Below, piece by piece: positions 37,167-48,354 of a DNA stretch of 64,000 nucleotides. This DNA is from Symsagittifera roscoffensis (lineage: Eukaryota; Xenacoelomorpha; Acoela; Convolutidae). The stretch lies in contig NC_087065.1 in the NCBI RefSeq assembly GCF_963678635.1, positions 11,427,579 through 11,491,578 of the forward strand, in the 5' to 3' direction. The position numbers and the translations under genes were made by a program. Every line of letters starts with the position of its first letter. Positions within the stretch are counted from its first letter, which is position 1. The notes under the pieces are model-generated. The model was not told where the DNA came from, did not search any database, and saw nothing but the letters and a program-made list of their open reading frames with translations.

Positions 37167-38293
37167 ATGAACAACGCACTCGAGAGTAAAAATAGAGGAG
37201 ATTATTCGGTGATTAACAAGGAAGAATCTCACATCTCGAATAAAAAAATCACACTCTCTGTGAAAGAGAAAACGAGCGGAAAACGTATTCTTTGTCTGCT
37301 TTCAATGGTCATACTTTACTTAGCCGAAGGAGTTAATGTCTCGGCCACGGGACCCTTCTTCCCGAACGAAGCCGAGAAAAAAGGAGTCTCGCAAATCATG
37401 GTCGGGGTAATTTCAGCAGTTACTATGTTTTCTATGTGGATCGTGTCGCTTGCATTACTTTTTCTGGCGTCGGACAGAAACAAAAAGTGTATATTTTATT
37501 TCGGGCTTTTCACTTCCGCCGTTACTTGCATAATATTTGGCGAGTTGGAACAAATTGACGATGCGAGTTTATTCATCACTTTGTGTTTGGTCACGAGAGT
37601 TTTAATGGGTGCCGGCTGCGGTTGTATTTGGGCATCAGGCGCTGCAATACTGATTCCTTTATTTCCGACCGAAGCTGGAAAGATTTTTGGACTGCTGGAA
37701 TTTTGTGCCGGATTTGGGCAAATGGCGGGACCACCGTTTGGAAGTTTTCTATTCTCTCTCGGAGGGTACCGATTTCCGTTTTGGACAGCAGGCCTGATTG
37801 AAATAACAGCCGGGGTGTTTTGTGTTGCTTGTTTGTCAACTACGCGCGATCCATCGTCGGCAGGTAGTGGGAGCTCTACACCTGAAAATCAAGAAAAAGC
37901 ATTCTCGAAAACTTCACTCAATTTTCTCTCGAACCCAGGCATCATATTGATCACGTTACCCGTTGTGACTATCATGTGCGAAGTGGGTTTCTTTCAGGTC
38001 TCATTGGCCCCTCACCTGTTAAAAACTTTTGGAATTGACGGAACTACCTCCGGAAATATTTTCCTCATTCATGCCGGAACTTCAGCTGTGACCTGCGCTT
38101 TATTCGGAGTCTTAGTCGATAAAGGCTACTCCAGTTTCGCATTCATAGTTAGCACATGCTTAACTCCGGTGGGATACTTCTTGATAGGTTTTCCCGAAAT
38201 AAGTTCAGTTTGCAGTAGCAGACTTTTGCTGTATTTGGGTCTAGCCTAGCGCTACTTGGGTTAACTGCAAATGGTGGCTTTTTTCCTGAATAT
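37167..38293 (+). pseudogene. SLC18B1-like MFS transporter, copy 2, 3'-truncated
   Basis: The start codon at 37167 opens a frame of 360 codons with no lesion up to LYLGLA, including the segment GPFFPNEAEKKGVSQIMVG that is frameshifted in the other two copies. A tandem duplication of CTAGC near 38240 then creates a stop at 38247-38249. Homology continues out of frame to about 38290, where the gene is joined to the 21-bp satellite at a short shared stretch (CCTGAATATT against CCTGAATATA). The product would lack the last membrane segments, so it is probably not a working transporter. It is the best template for the N-terminal two thirds of the gene. Confidence 0.85.
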
Positions 38294-40126
38294 TAGTCTG
38301 CAGAGTCTGAAAATCAGTCGGCAAAATCTGAACATATTTTCTACAAAGTCTGAAAGTGAGGTTTCACAGTCTGAGCATAAGTCTGAAGAGTATGATTATA
38401 GGTATGCAAAGTCTGAAGACAAGTTTGTAAAGTCTGATAATAAGTCTGCAAAGTCTGAACATACGTCTAGAAAACCTGAAGAGAAGTCTGCAAAATCCAA
38501 TCATAGAGTCTGCATAATCTAAACATAAGTCTGCAAAGTCTGAATATAAGTCTGCAGAGTCTGAAAATAAGTCGCCAAAGTCTGAACATAAAATCTGCAA
38601 AGTCTGAACATAAGCATGCAAAGTCTGAACATAAGAACATAAGCATCAATCTGCAGAGTCTGAAAATAAGTCTGTAAATTCAGAACATAACTTCTCTAAA
38701 GTCTGAGAGTGAGTTCGTATTGTCTGAGCATAAGTCTGAAAAGTATGTTTATAGGTATGCAAAGTCTAAAGACAAGTTTGTAAAGTCTGATAATAAGGCT
38801 GCAAAGTCTGAACATACGTCTGCAAAACCTGAAGATAAGTCTGCAAAATTTAATCATAGAGTCTGCATAATCTAAACATAAGTCTGCAAATTCTGAATAT
38901 AAGTCTGCAGAGTCTGAAAATAAGTCGCCAAAGTCTGAACATAAATTCTGCAAAGTCTGAACATAAGCATGCAAAGTCTGAGCTTAAGTCTTCAAAGTCT
39001 GAACATAAATCTTCACAGTCTGATTATACGTCTGCAAAACCTGAATATAAGTCTGCAAAGTCCGAACATAAGTCTGCAAAGTCTGAATTGACTAAAAATC
39101 TGCAGAGTCTGAAAATAAGTCTGCAAATTCAGAACATAACTTCTCTAAAGTCTGAGAGTGAGTTCGCATTGTCTGAGAATAAATCTGAAAAGTATGATTA
39201 TAGGTATGCAAAGTCTAAAGACAAGTTTTTAAAGTCTGATAATAAGTCTGCAAAGTCTGAACATACGTCTGCAAAACCTGAAGATAAGTCTGCAAAATCC
39301 GATCATAGAGTCTGCATAATCTAAACATAAGTCTGCAAAGACTGAATATAAGTCTGCAGAGTCTGAAAATAAGTCGCCAAAGTCTGAACATAAATTCTGC
39401 AAAGTCTGATCATAAGCCTGCAAAGTCTGAGCTCAGGTCTTCAAAGTCTGAACACAAGTCTTCACAGTCGGTAATACGTCTGCAAAACCTGAACATAAGT
39501 CTGCAAAGTCCGAACATAAGTCTGCAAAGTCTGAAAATAAGATAAGTCTGCAATGTTCGATCAAAGAGTCTGCATAATCTAAACATAGGTCTGCAAAGTC
39601 TGAATTTAGGTCTGCAGAGTCTGAAAATAAGTCGCCAAAGTCTGATTATAAACTCTGCAAAGTCAGAACATAAGCCTGCAAAATCTAAGCTTAAGTCTGC
39701 AAAGTCTGAACATACATTTGCAAAACCTGAATATAAGTCTGCAAAGTCCGAACATAGAGTCTGTAAAATCGAAACATATGTCTGCAAAGTCTGAATTTTA
39801 GTCTGCAGAGTCTGAAAATAAGTCGCCAAAGTCTGAACATAAACTCTGCAAAGTCAGAACATAAGCCTGCAAAAACTAAGCTTAAGTCTGCAATGTCTGA
39901 AAAAACATCTGCAAAACATGAATATAAGTCTGCAAAGTCCAAACATAGAGTCTGTAAAATCGAAACATATGTCTGCAAAGTCTGAAATTAAGTCTGCAGA
40001 GTCTGAACATAAGTCTACAAAGTCTGAACATAAATTCTGCAAAGTCAGAAGGTAATCTGAAAGTATTTATGCGACGCCTGAGCATAGGTCTGAAAAGTTT
40101 AATTTGGGAATGCAAAGTCTGAAGAT
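38294..40126 (+). repeat. 21-bp satellite array, third block
   Basis: The same 21-bp unit fills the space between transporter copy 2 and block B copy 3. The opening part (CTGCAGAGTCTGAAAATCAG) matches units near 29595, and the variants are those of the second block, so this block probably derives from it by segmental duplication. Confidence 0.95.
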
Positions 40127-42465
40127 AAAACTGCGGAAAAACATAAGTGTCAACCCAAACAAGCTGCTGTCAGGAGAGTTAACATTTCCTTTCTCATTTT
40201 ATCTTTTTTTCATTGAAAAAGCTCAAAGGTATAACAAACAGAAGAATTAGTTCCAAAAATGAAGAACGAAATTAAATTGGATTTCGCCCGGTCTGAATCT
40301 CCATCTATTTGACCTCCATTTAACCAATTTTATCGATTTCTTAAAGCAAAAAAATAGATCATACAAAGCCTAGTCTACAAGGTAAATGTAGATATAGGGG
40401 ATTGCTTCTCTATTTTCGTTCTCTCTTTCCTAACGACACCGCAAAGTGGTCCCTTGAAAAATGAATTCAGCGGGGCGACCGAGATTCACTACTCTCTACA
40501 ATTCCGAAAGACTTATTTTGGTGGCAACTTTTCTGTTTTGTATTATGTTACTTGTCCCTTCTTGTGTATTGCTTTCCGGGCTGTCTTGTCTACTCGATAC
40601 AATCATAAGAATTTCCAATTGTAATTTAATTCAGATGTGTATACGTCTAATTGTAGAAGGCTCTGAGTGATCTGGATATAATCTAATAATCAAATCAAAA
40701 GGAAAGTGTCCGCGATTTATCGGCCAAAATGCCTAATTACAATTAACTTCCCATTAACTCCACTAAAAATAAACTCTTCTCTCTCTCTCTCTAAAGAGTC
40801 TCTGATGAGAACGAGTCATCTACTCTTTCTGCTATAATTGTTCGCTTACTCTGAGAACCAACTACTCAATTCGCTAGCAATAATTGTTCTCTCCAACGAA
40901 CTGAGAACCAACTACTCTTAATAGTAGCTAACAACTGTTCTGATTCTTAAAGGCTCTGCGGTACTTTCCAATTCCTTAACTTTCTTTACACTTAGTTTTA
41001 GTTAAATCACGCCATTCCCTATCAGTCCTGACAACCGTTTATATCACCCGTCCGCATATGTTTAAGACTACATCCCTCCCACTGTCAACTCTGCCACGTG
41101 CCAAGTTCGCTTTCTTTTATCAATCTTTTCACGCTTATTAGATACCCGGTATGCGGTAGGAGTCAAATTTGACCAGGCAAACAAATTTCATACGATTCTA
41201 ATCAGCTAATTCCTGACAAGGAATCATTTGCCAAGCTAAACTGAACCCAATATTTACCAAGTCTACTTTGAATTAACTCTACTACTCCAAGGTTGCAATA
41301 TAAAAGCTATAACTCTATCAGCTTCTGCTCTAGTTCTCATTATACAAGTTTTCCTCCAGTTTTTAGCAAGGTGACCCATTCTCATTTCCAGGGGTTGGGC
41401 TGGGGTTACGCCACTTTCCGGTATTAATCTAGGGGTTTTCTGTCTAATTTTGGGGTAAAGACGCCCAAAGGTCAATTTGAGGTCACCCAGGGGTCAGCTG
41501 GGGTTAAACTTCCATATTTGGGTTCAGAATCCCATGGGGACCCCTACTACCAAATTCCATCCAAATCCCGTTAATAATTCATAAGTTATCTCCTTTCTAA
41601 AGTCCATTATCACTTTTTCCGGAAAAAGGCTATTAACAACGGAAGGAGTCACCGGAATGTTTTCACTCACAGTGGGTCTTTTTTCGGGGTTCGTATCTTG
41701 TGTCGATTGCTGCAATAAAATCGTTATACCACCATTCATTATTTTGCGTTAATTGCCTATTTCCGGTCTGAAGGGGTGTTTTTTCAAGTGCTAATATCTT
41801 CCGGTCCAACTGCCGGATTTGTTTCAAATTATAGCACAAGATATATCTTGCCATTACCTTCCATTCCTCCAATTTTTAGCTCATGGTGATCATTGGAGGC
41901 TGAGAAACGACTTCCGGAATTTAGGGGTGGGTTTGTTTACTTAGGGCATAAAACCGGAAGTGGGGTTCCTAGAGGTCTGGGGCTCCAAAATTAAACTTCC
42001 CTCAACTAGGCCTACAACATACTAAAATTTGGGCCCAATACCGCCGCTAGTTTCCGAGTTCTGATAGGGTCATTTACACTTCCGGTGACCGTTATCACTC
42101 CCCCCCCCCCAAGGGTCTGAGGGGTCCCGATTTTCGTATGCCCGGGTCAAATCATCTCCATTACCCCTCCTCTGAGTTTCATAACACTAGCTTTCTTAGT
42201 TCCAATTTTTTGTTTTTGGGAGGAGGGGGGTTAGCCGATTTGTCAAATTCTATTTTCTGGCATAGGAGGGACGATATCTTTGAAGAATGAACTGTTTAAA
42301 CTCAAACCTTTGTTCGTTGTACTAATTAACTTAATGACAAACCAATCTAACGCTCAGTTTACTATAGGATGTATTACAGTGGAATCACCAAATCTACAGT
42401 AAACATCAAATTACATTTTGAGTCTGATTAAAAATCAAACCAATATTAAAGATATTAAACCAAAA
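40127..42465 (+). repeat. Block B, copy 3 (longest)
   Basis: The copy follows the satellite at the same AAAACTGCGG boundary as copy 1. It contains all segments of copy 2 plus about 548 bp (about 41428-41975) that the other copies lack. The extra part is bounded by the similar words TCTAGGGGT and CCTAGAGGTCTGGGG, so a short-homology deletion in the ancestor of copies 1 and 2 is more likely than an insertion. No gene is recognised in the block. Confidence 0.85.
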
Positions 42466-43906
42466 ATGAACAACGCACTCGAGAGTAAAAATAGAGGAGA
42501 TTATTCGGTGATTAACAAGGAAGAATCTCACATCTCGAATAAAAAAATCACACTCTCTGTGAAAGAGAAAACGAGCGGAAAACGTATTCTTTGTCTGCTT
42601 TCAATGGTCATACTTTACTTGGCCGAAGGAGTTAATGTCTCGGCCACGGGACCCTTCTTCCCGAACAAAAAGCGAGAAAAAAGGAGTCTCGCAAATCATG
42701 GTCGGGGTAATTTCAGCAGTTACTATGTTTTCTATGTGGATCGTGTCGCTTGCATTACTTTTTCTGGCGTCGGACAGAAACAAAAAGTGTATATTTTATT
42801 TCGGGCTTTTCACTTCCGCCGTTACTTGCATAATATTTGGCGAGTTGGAACAAATTGACGATGCGAGTTTATTCATCACTTTGTGTTTGGTCACGAGAGC
42901 TTTAATGGGTGCCGGCTGCGGTTGTATTTGGGGAGTTGGCGCTGCAATACTGATTCCATTATTTCCGACCGAAGCTGGAAAGATTTTTGGACTGCTGGAA
43001 TTTTGTGCCGGATTTGGGCAAATGGCGGGACCACCGTTTGGAAGTTTTCTATTCTCTCTCGGAGGATACCGATTTCCGTTTTGGACAGCAGGCCTGATTG
43101 AAATAACAGCCGGGATGTTTTGTGTTGCTTGTTTGTCAACTACGCACGATCCATCGGCGGCAGGTAGTGGGAGCTCTACACCTGAAAATCAAGAAAAAGC
43201 ATTCTCGAAAACTTCACTCAATTTTCTCTCGAACCCAGGCATCATATTGATCACGTTACCCGTTGTGACTATCATGTGCGAAGTGGGTTTCTTTCAGGTC
43301 TCATTGGCCCCTCACCTGTTGAAAACTTTTGGAATTGACGGAACTACCTCCGGAAACATTTTCCTCATTCATGCCGGAACTTCAGCTGTGACCTGCGCTT
43401 TATTCGGAGTCTTAGTCGATAAAGGCTACTCCAGTTTCGCATTTATAATTAGCACATGTTTAACCCCGGTGGGATACTTCTTGATAGGTTTTCCCGAAAT
43501 AAGTTCAGTTTGCAGTAGCAGACTATTGCTGTATTTGGGTCTAGCGCTACTTGGGTTAACAGCAAATGGTGGCTTTGTTCCTGGATATTTTCTGTTCGAA
43601 AAAATAGCCGAAAACGCTAAAATTGACTGCCAAGCAAAGCTCCGAATCTATGTTTGCGCTCATGTTAATTCATGTTACGCGTTTGCAAGTATTGTTGGTC
43701 AAATTTTAATAGGCGGGTTTTTCTTCGATGCTTTCAATTTTTATAAAAGTTGTCTTTTACTGTGTGGCCTATCTTGTGCATCATTTATTGCAGGGTCAGT
43801 TTATTTAATGTATGCTGGGTTGTTGAAAAGGCTTTACTACACTGAAGATGACATAAACATACCAGAAGAAGCAAAACTGTTGCCAGAAGAAACTCATAAG
43901 CAGTAG
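42466..43906 (+). pseudogene. SLC18B1-like MFS transporter, copy 3, full length with one frameshift
   Basis: The family (SLC18B1, a vesicular polyamine carrier in mammals) exchanges substrate for protons across secretory vesicle membranes. The ATG at 42466 (AAAAATGAA context) is the start conserved in all three copies. About 480 residues with around twelve hydrophobic segments follow, near the usual family length of about 450-480. Visible marks are ILYLAEGVNVSATGPFFPN in the first membrane segment, TRALMGAGCGCIWG, GLLEFCAGFGQMAGPPFGS and GGYRFPFW in the first half, and the second half beginning after a polar loop near SSTPENQEKAFSK. The tail EEAKLLPEETHKQ ends at TAG 43904-43906. A net one-base gain near 42667-42673 (AACAAAAAGCGAG against AACGAAGCCGAG in copy 2) breaks the frame after residue 67. 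A product could start at the downstream ATG 42698, or the gain may be a sequencing error. No intron is visible. Confidence 0.82.
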
Positions 43907-43989
43907 ATGAAATTGGCTTTATGGTGGTGTGCGTGGTCAGCGTTAGCCTTAAAAAATTGAAAATCATCGAGAAAAACTCTAAACTTTGC

Positions 43990-43995
43990 AATAAA
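43990..43995 (+). promoter_or_regulatory. Candidate polyadenylation signal AATAAA of transporter copy 3
   Basis: AATAAA lies 84 bp after the stop codon in AT-rich sequence. Only this copy keeps its 3' flank, so the site cannot be compared with the other two copies. Confidence 0.5.
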
Positions 43996-44444
43996 GTTTC
44001 AAATCTGATAGTAGATTTTCACTTTAGCTACATACTACCTATACACAACCGAGTCTATCATTGATAACAACTTATATTTTAGTATCAATCTGTCTATCAC
44101 TGAGAAAAAATTTATTACAATCAATTAATGTTTAAATATGTTCCCTTTTTTCATAAACATAAAAAAAAACAGTTATAAAACCATTTAGTCGAAAATGATC
44201 AAATACTAATCATTTCTTTTTTCGATACAATTAAAACCATTATTTTAAAACCTTTTTCATTTTTTGTTAAGAAATCTAATCCAGTTCAATCTATTATAAC
44301 TCTTTTAAATCAATAAAAACCATTTTACTATGTTTGGTTTCAATTTTGCATCTTAATTGCTTATGATTTATGTTTTTCATAGACGTTGGCTAATGTAGAG
44401 TTTTGGGAAAACATTTCAGCAGTTTTCAATTCAATTCAATTTGA
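43996..44444. other. AT-rich 3' flank without genes
   Basis: The stretch is AT-rich with poly-A and poly-T runs and has no open frame worth reporting. Confidence 0.5.
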
Positions 44445-44640
44445 TGGAGATGTGATAAACACAAGGTTTAATATGTTCATTGTAAGGCGGCTGTATTGTT
44501 CCAAATACTCTACAAACTGCAATCTTCCGTGTCAGTGTGCGCCAGACAAATAACGATAACAAAGTCACTGCAGCAGGTCCCCAGATGAAGCCAAAGACTT
44601 CACATAATAACTCAAACTTGTCCCTATGTCATAGAGACAA
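44445..44640 (+). repeat. 195-bp direct repeat, left copy (partner 47137-47330)
   Basis: Shared landmarks in order are AGATGTGA, CTGTATTGTTCCAAATACTC, GTGCGCCAGAC / GAGCGCCAGACGAAA, GCAGCAGGTCCCCAGA and CCAAAGACTT. The copies flank a 2.5-kb segment that holds a minus-strand Gypsy pol relic, so they may be remains of its LTRs. No clean TG...CA ends or target duplication was found. Confidence 0.65.
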
Positions 44641-44739
44641 TCACAAAAAAATTTAGATCAGTAGATGCAAAATTTATAACAACCAGAACCCCGCTGGTAC
44701 ATGAATATGTTTGGTTAGTTTTTAATTGAGTTTTTTATT

Positions 44740-46452
44740 GAGGTTTTCAGCTCTAACCACCGGCCCCCTCCCTGGGATGTTTTTAGCTCTTCCCCTATTT
44801 TCGCTCGATCAGATTCATCATAAGGCCACCGATGTTGGTGACTCCACTTCTCGGCCTTGTGGAACGTCGCGTTGGTTCCCCGGTTTTTATTTGTTCGAAC
44901 TGTCGGTTCCCGATGTCCCCGTTCGCTCGTTTCTCGAGGATTCGATTGTATTGTCTCTTCGGCTTTCGTCGCTAGCCGTTATTCCTTACGTCGTCTTCTC
45001 TACGCCCCTCGCTTCCACCCGTTGGCTTCCATTTTCGTCCTCGCTGTACTCGTCACTGCTCGTCTCGATAACTCGTCGCATTTCTTGTTCACGCAACTCT
45101 ATTTCTCTGGACATTCGTTTTCTGATGATTTCGGCTTCGGCTGTTCTGCTACTGTCGGTAACCGAATCTCTTCTTCTGCCGCTGGTTCGATTGTTTGCGT
45201 AGGGACCTTCGTCTTAGTTTTCATTTGTTAAGTATGTGGTGTTTATTTTTGATTTTATTTGAAATTTTTTTATATCTCCTTGGATATTTCGGGTCTGTGA
45301 CTCCCGACTTCTGATATACCACAGTGTCAGTGGTACTAGTCTTGTGCCGCTTCGGTGACGATGGTGCGTTTGGGTGTGTAAGCTCTACATCTGTTCCCGC
45401 CAGTTCGTGCTTGTCCAGTACTCGAGGGGTACTTCTATTCTGTGGGGCATACACTAGGTCGCTTCTCTTTTCCAGTCCCAATTCATTTCGACTTCTGGTC
45501 GACCGCTCCTTCATGTAAAAATTGTGAATTCTGAATAATTACGTTTGTCCAATCGAGGTTTTTCAATGACGGTTTTTTTTCTTGAGTTTGCGGAGTACGT
45601 TGTTCTTCCACGATGTTCCTCGAACGGCGTCAATTTTGTTTTGGAGTGTATTTAATTTTAATGCGCTTAATGCTCTTGCTTTCATGCTTCGATTTTTCGA
45701 GTTCCATTCTCTCGAAGGTACGTCAGAACATATTTTTTTTGTTGAATCGATGATTCTTTAACCATCCCTGCAGCGCGGTGATCTTCCACCAGAGATTTTA
45801 TAAGTTCGATTGCCTAGAAGTTGCAGAAATTATGTATTTCATTTGAAAAAAGGTAGACGCTTAGTTCATATATAATTTCCTTGGGTGCATTACGTTTCTA
45901 TCTATTTCTATAGGAATTTTAGTATATTTTTTGAACTCTCTCTTGAACAGACATTAGCCGAAGACCAATGTGCAAACTCGTCCACCGCTACTAAAACACA
46001 TTTTTTCGCCCTTTTATATAACTGACCGGGCCTCAAAAATCCAGCTGGACTTAATCATTCGGTTCCTGCGGTTTATAAATGGTACCTAAGTATACCTCCG
46101 GTATGTCTGTTTTGAGATTTTTACCTGTTTCCAGGCAGTGTTTGCACTATTTCACTGCGGCTGAGAGATTTCGATGCATCAGTGGGATCCATACGTCTTT
46201 CGCCGCTGCAAAAATTTTGTCACTTCCGTGATAGTTTTGATGTAGTCTGTCCAAGATGGATGTAGATAACTCCGTATCGCCAACTGTCCGTCCATCCAAA
46301 ATCAATTTTTTGTCGTATTGAGAAGTCGTTGTTGTGCTGCACGTAGTACTGTCCATGCCGGGCGACCACTCCCTTTGCCTTTGGTTTGCTGTCCCTGATA
46401 GCGTTTCGGATGGTTTTTCAAATTGAGTCTGTCTCAAGACTGGCCTCCTCAA
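44740..46452 (-). pseudogene. Gypsy-type integrase and C-terminal pol tail, broken
   Basis: The family enzyme inserts element DNA into chromosomes. Reading down the minus strand, the zinc-binding module is clear: LDRLHQNYHGSDK supplies the His pair and CKHC the Cys pair (46260-46120), with a TAG stop just before CKHC. The segment EPN..VQLDF, which contains the first catalytic Asp, has two stops. After a frameshift VLVAVDEFAHWSSA appears near 45995-45955. Further on GMVKESSIQQKK and TPFEEHRGR mark the end of the core, around 45770-45620. A basic, hydrophilic tail continues from about 45514 (MKERSTRSRNELG) through GVTDPKYPRRYKK to an Arg-rich stretch near 44830. Stops and frameshifts are spread throughout, so it is dead. 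It is unlike the element at 8062 in orientation and covers a different part of pol, so the two cannot be compared directly. Confidence 0.8.
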
Positions 46453-46779
46453 AATTTAGGTTCAGATTTTCCATAAACTCACTTCTCACTTCTCACTATT
46501 TTCAAGACGATAGGAGAGACCCGGCATCCATTAAGTGCAATCGTACTGCTATCCTCCTCAGTATATGTATTCAGTTATGATGGTAATCCAGAAATTCTTC
46601 CCGTATCGGTTGTAAAAGTAATTTTGCTTTACTGAGTGTTGCTTAGTGAAAGCGCTTAGTTCTGTGTGAAACTTTTCGATCGTTTCATTTTATTTTTGCT
46701 TCCTTCCTTAGGACAATCCTCGCTCATGCGTAACAATACGATCCCGCTAGAAGCAATCTGCATCTCGTTCAATACCATA

Positions 46780-47136
46780 GGATATTCTTCTGTTTAATGC
46801 TAACCACCGATTTTCGGGCCTTGAAAATTCACTGCGATTCGTCGCCTATGTAGAGGTACAAATTTGGTTTCAACGTTCTGTCCGATTCTAAACAATTCTT
46901 CCCGTTCACGTTTTGGTGGGGGGGGGGGTTGATGCCGCTACTGCTTTTGCGCTCAAAATAGCATCAAAACAAAAATCGTCAGGGTTGATATCATACTTGG
47001 CAATCATTCCCCAGTGGAATTTAACTATCCACTCTTCCCAGTATGTAGGTGGCTCCGGTGTACGCGCATCCCAAAACGATACAAAATTCAGTGGGTTCCC
47101 CCCACCCCCACTTTTTTTCAGCTGGCTGCGCCAAGA
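46780..47136 (-). pseudogene. Possible gag-like fragment of the same minus-strand element
   Basis: The minus strand reads PPTYWEEWIVKFHWGMIAKY around 47050-46985, a pattern typical of the start of Gypsy gag or gag-like domains (tryptophan-rich segment before an acidic DDF). After a run of C/G another frame gives KREREELFRIGQNVETKF and FVPLHRRRIAVNFQGPKIGG. It lies upstream of the integrase relic on the same strand, as expected for gag, but protease and reverse transcriptase between them are missing. The call is tentative. Confidence 0.35.
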
Positions 47137-47330
47137 AGTAGATGTGAAAAACACATTGTTAAATATATTTTTTGTAGGGCAACTGTATTGTTCCAAATAC
47201 TCTATAAACTGCACTCTTCTGTTTCAGTGAGCGCCAGACGAAAAGCGATCACAAGGTCACAGCAGCAGCAGGTCCCCAGAAGAAACCAAAGACTTTACAT
47301 AAAAACTCAAGTTATCCCATTGTCAAAAGA
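47137..47330 (+). repeat. 195-bp direct repeat, right copy (partner 44445-44640)
   Basis: This is the second copy of the repeat described at 44445. On the minus strand it would be the upstream copy relative to the gag-like and integrase fragments, the place of a 5' LTR. Confidence 0.65.
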
Positions 47331-47384
47331 TTGGATGTTTTTGAAACATAGCCACCCCCCACCTTTCATAACATTTAAAAATAG

Positions 47385-48240
47385 TTTTTGTTTATTTTGT
47401 TTATTCCAAATACATTTTTGTTAAGCGAGCTTCAATTACATTCAGGTTAAATACACTGATAAACACAAGTTCGTGCTGATCATAAGTGATTACTCTGAGG
47501 TTTCATGAAACTCATTCACTAAGTGGAATTATTACACAATTAGAAGTGCAACCAAAAAAATCTTCAAAATTAAATTAGCTGAGGGAAAAAGTTTCATTCA
47601 TTTGAGTTTTAATTCCATTTTAAACAAAAATTGTCAGTTGCAAGGCAAGTAGCACACAAAGTGCGGACCTCTCTAATTGTTGTACCAAAAATAAAGCTAA
47701 TAAAAAACAACGAATTTTTCTCTTCAATTTTGTTAATTTTTTCAATTTTTAACCACTAAGAGGAGCCTGAAATAGTTATTGATTCATAAAAACCAGTAAG
47801 AACAAATGAAATATCCCAAAAGTTGTAGAAAAATTGAATTGGAAAATCAGTCTGAAGCTTCCACTCTGAATTTAGTTTATTAGTCTGAAAACTGAAAAAA
47901 AAATCTGTCATTTTTGAAATTTTGGAAATCTTTCAGAATACAAAACTGAAAACATTTTAATATAATATCACAATAGCTCGAAACCTTTTTCATTGATTTA
48001 ACCAGAATGCGTTCTAAATGAAAAGACCGTACCTTATAGTTTGTAACAAGACGCAAACCAAATCTTTCAAAAACAAAAAAATATATATATAAAAAATACT
48101 GAGCGAAGTTTTGTAGGCAGCATTGTACTCTGGAGATACTTTTGAGCAAAAATAACTAAAATTTCAGAGTTTTCGAACTGTAATCGAATCACAAAACACT
48201 GTCAAAATGTGTTTAGGCTACAATTCCTAATCGCAGTGTA
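47385..48240 (+). repeat. Old tandem duplication, left copy
   Basis: This AT-rich stretch shares with 48355-49470 the ordered landmarks TTAAGCGAGCTTC / TTAAGCTAGCTTCGG, ACACTGATA, TTCATTTGAG near a TTAAT stretch, CATTGTACTC, GATACTTTTGAGC and TTTCAGAGTTTT plus AACTGTAATC. The copies are strongly diverged and differ by indels; the offset grows from about 970 to about 1240 bp. No gene is visible. Confidence 0.6.
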
Positions 48241-48354
48241 AGCATTTTTAACGGAGAGCTTTACCTCAACTCAATATCATCTACACACATTAAAAACCCA
48301 ATATCGAAATCTAACTTCTGGTTTAATCCAAACTAGCAAAAAAAAGACTGTTTT

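Noticed and set aside
42418-42465. Upstream extension of the transporter frame from TTG at 42418
   Set aside because: The first ATG at 42466 is conserved in all three copies and has a suitable context; the extension is AT-rich and not protein-like.
44726-45231. Plus-strand open frames of 158 and 124 codons, hydrophobic and Ser-rich
   Set aside because: They are antisense to the CG-richer C-terminal tail of the minus-strand integrase relic, which explains the openness.
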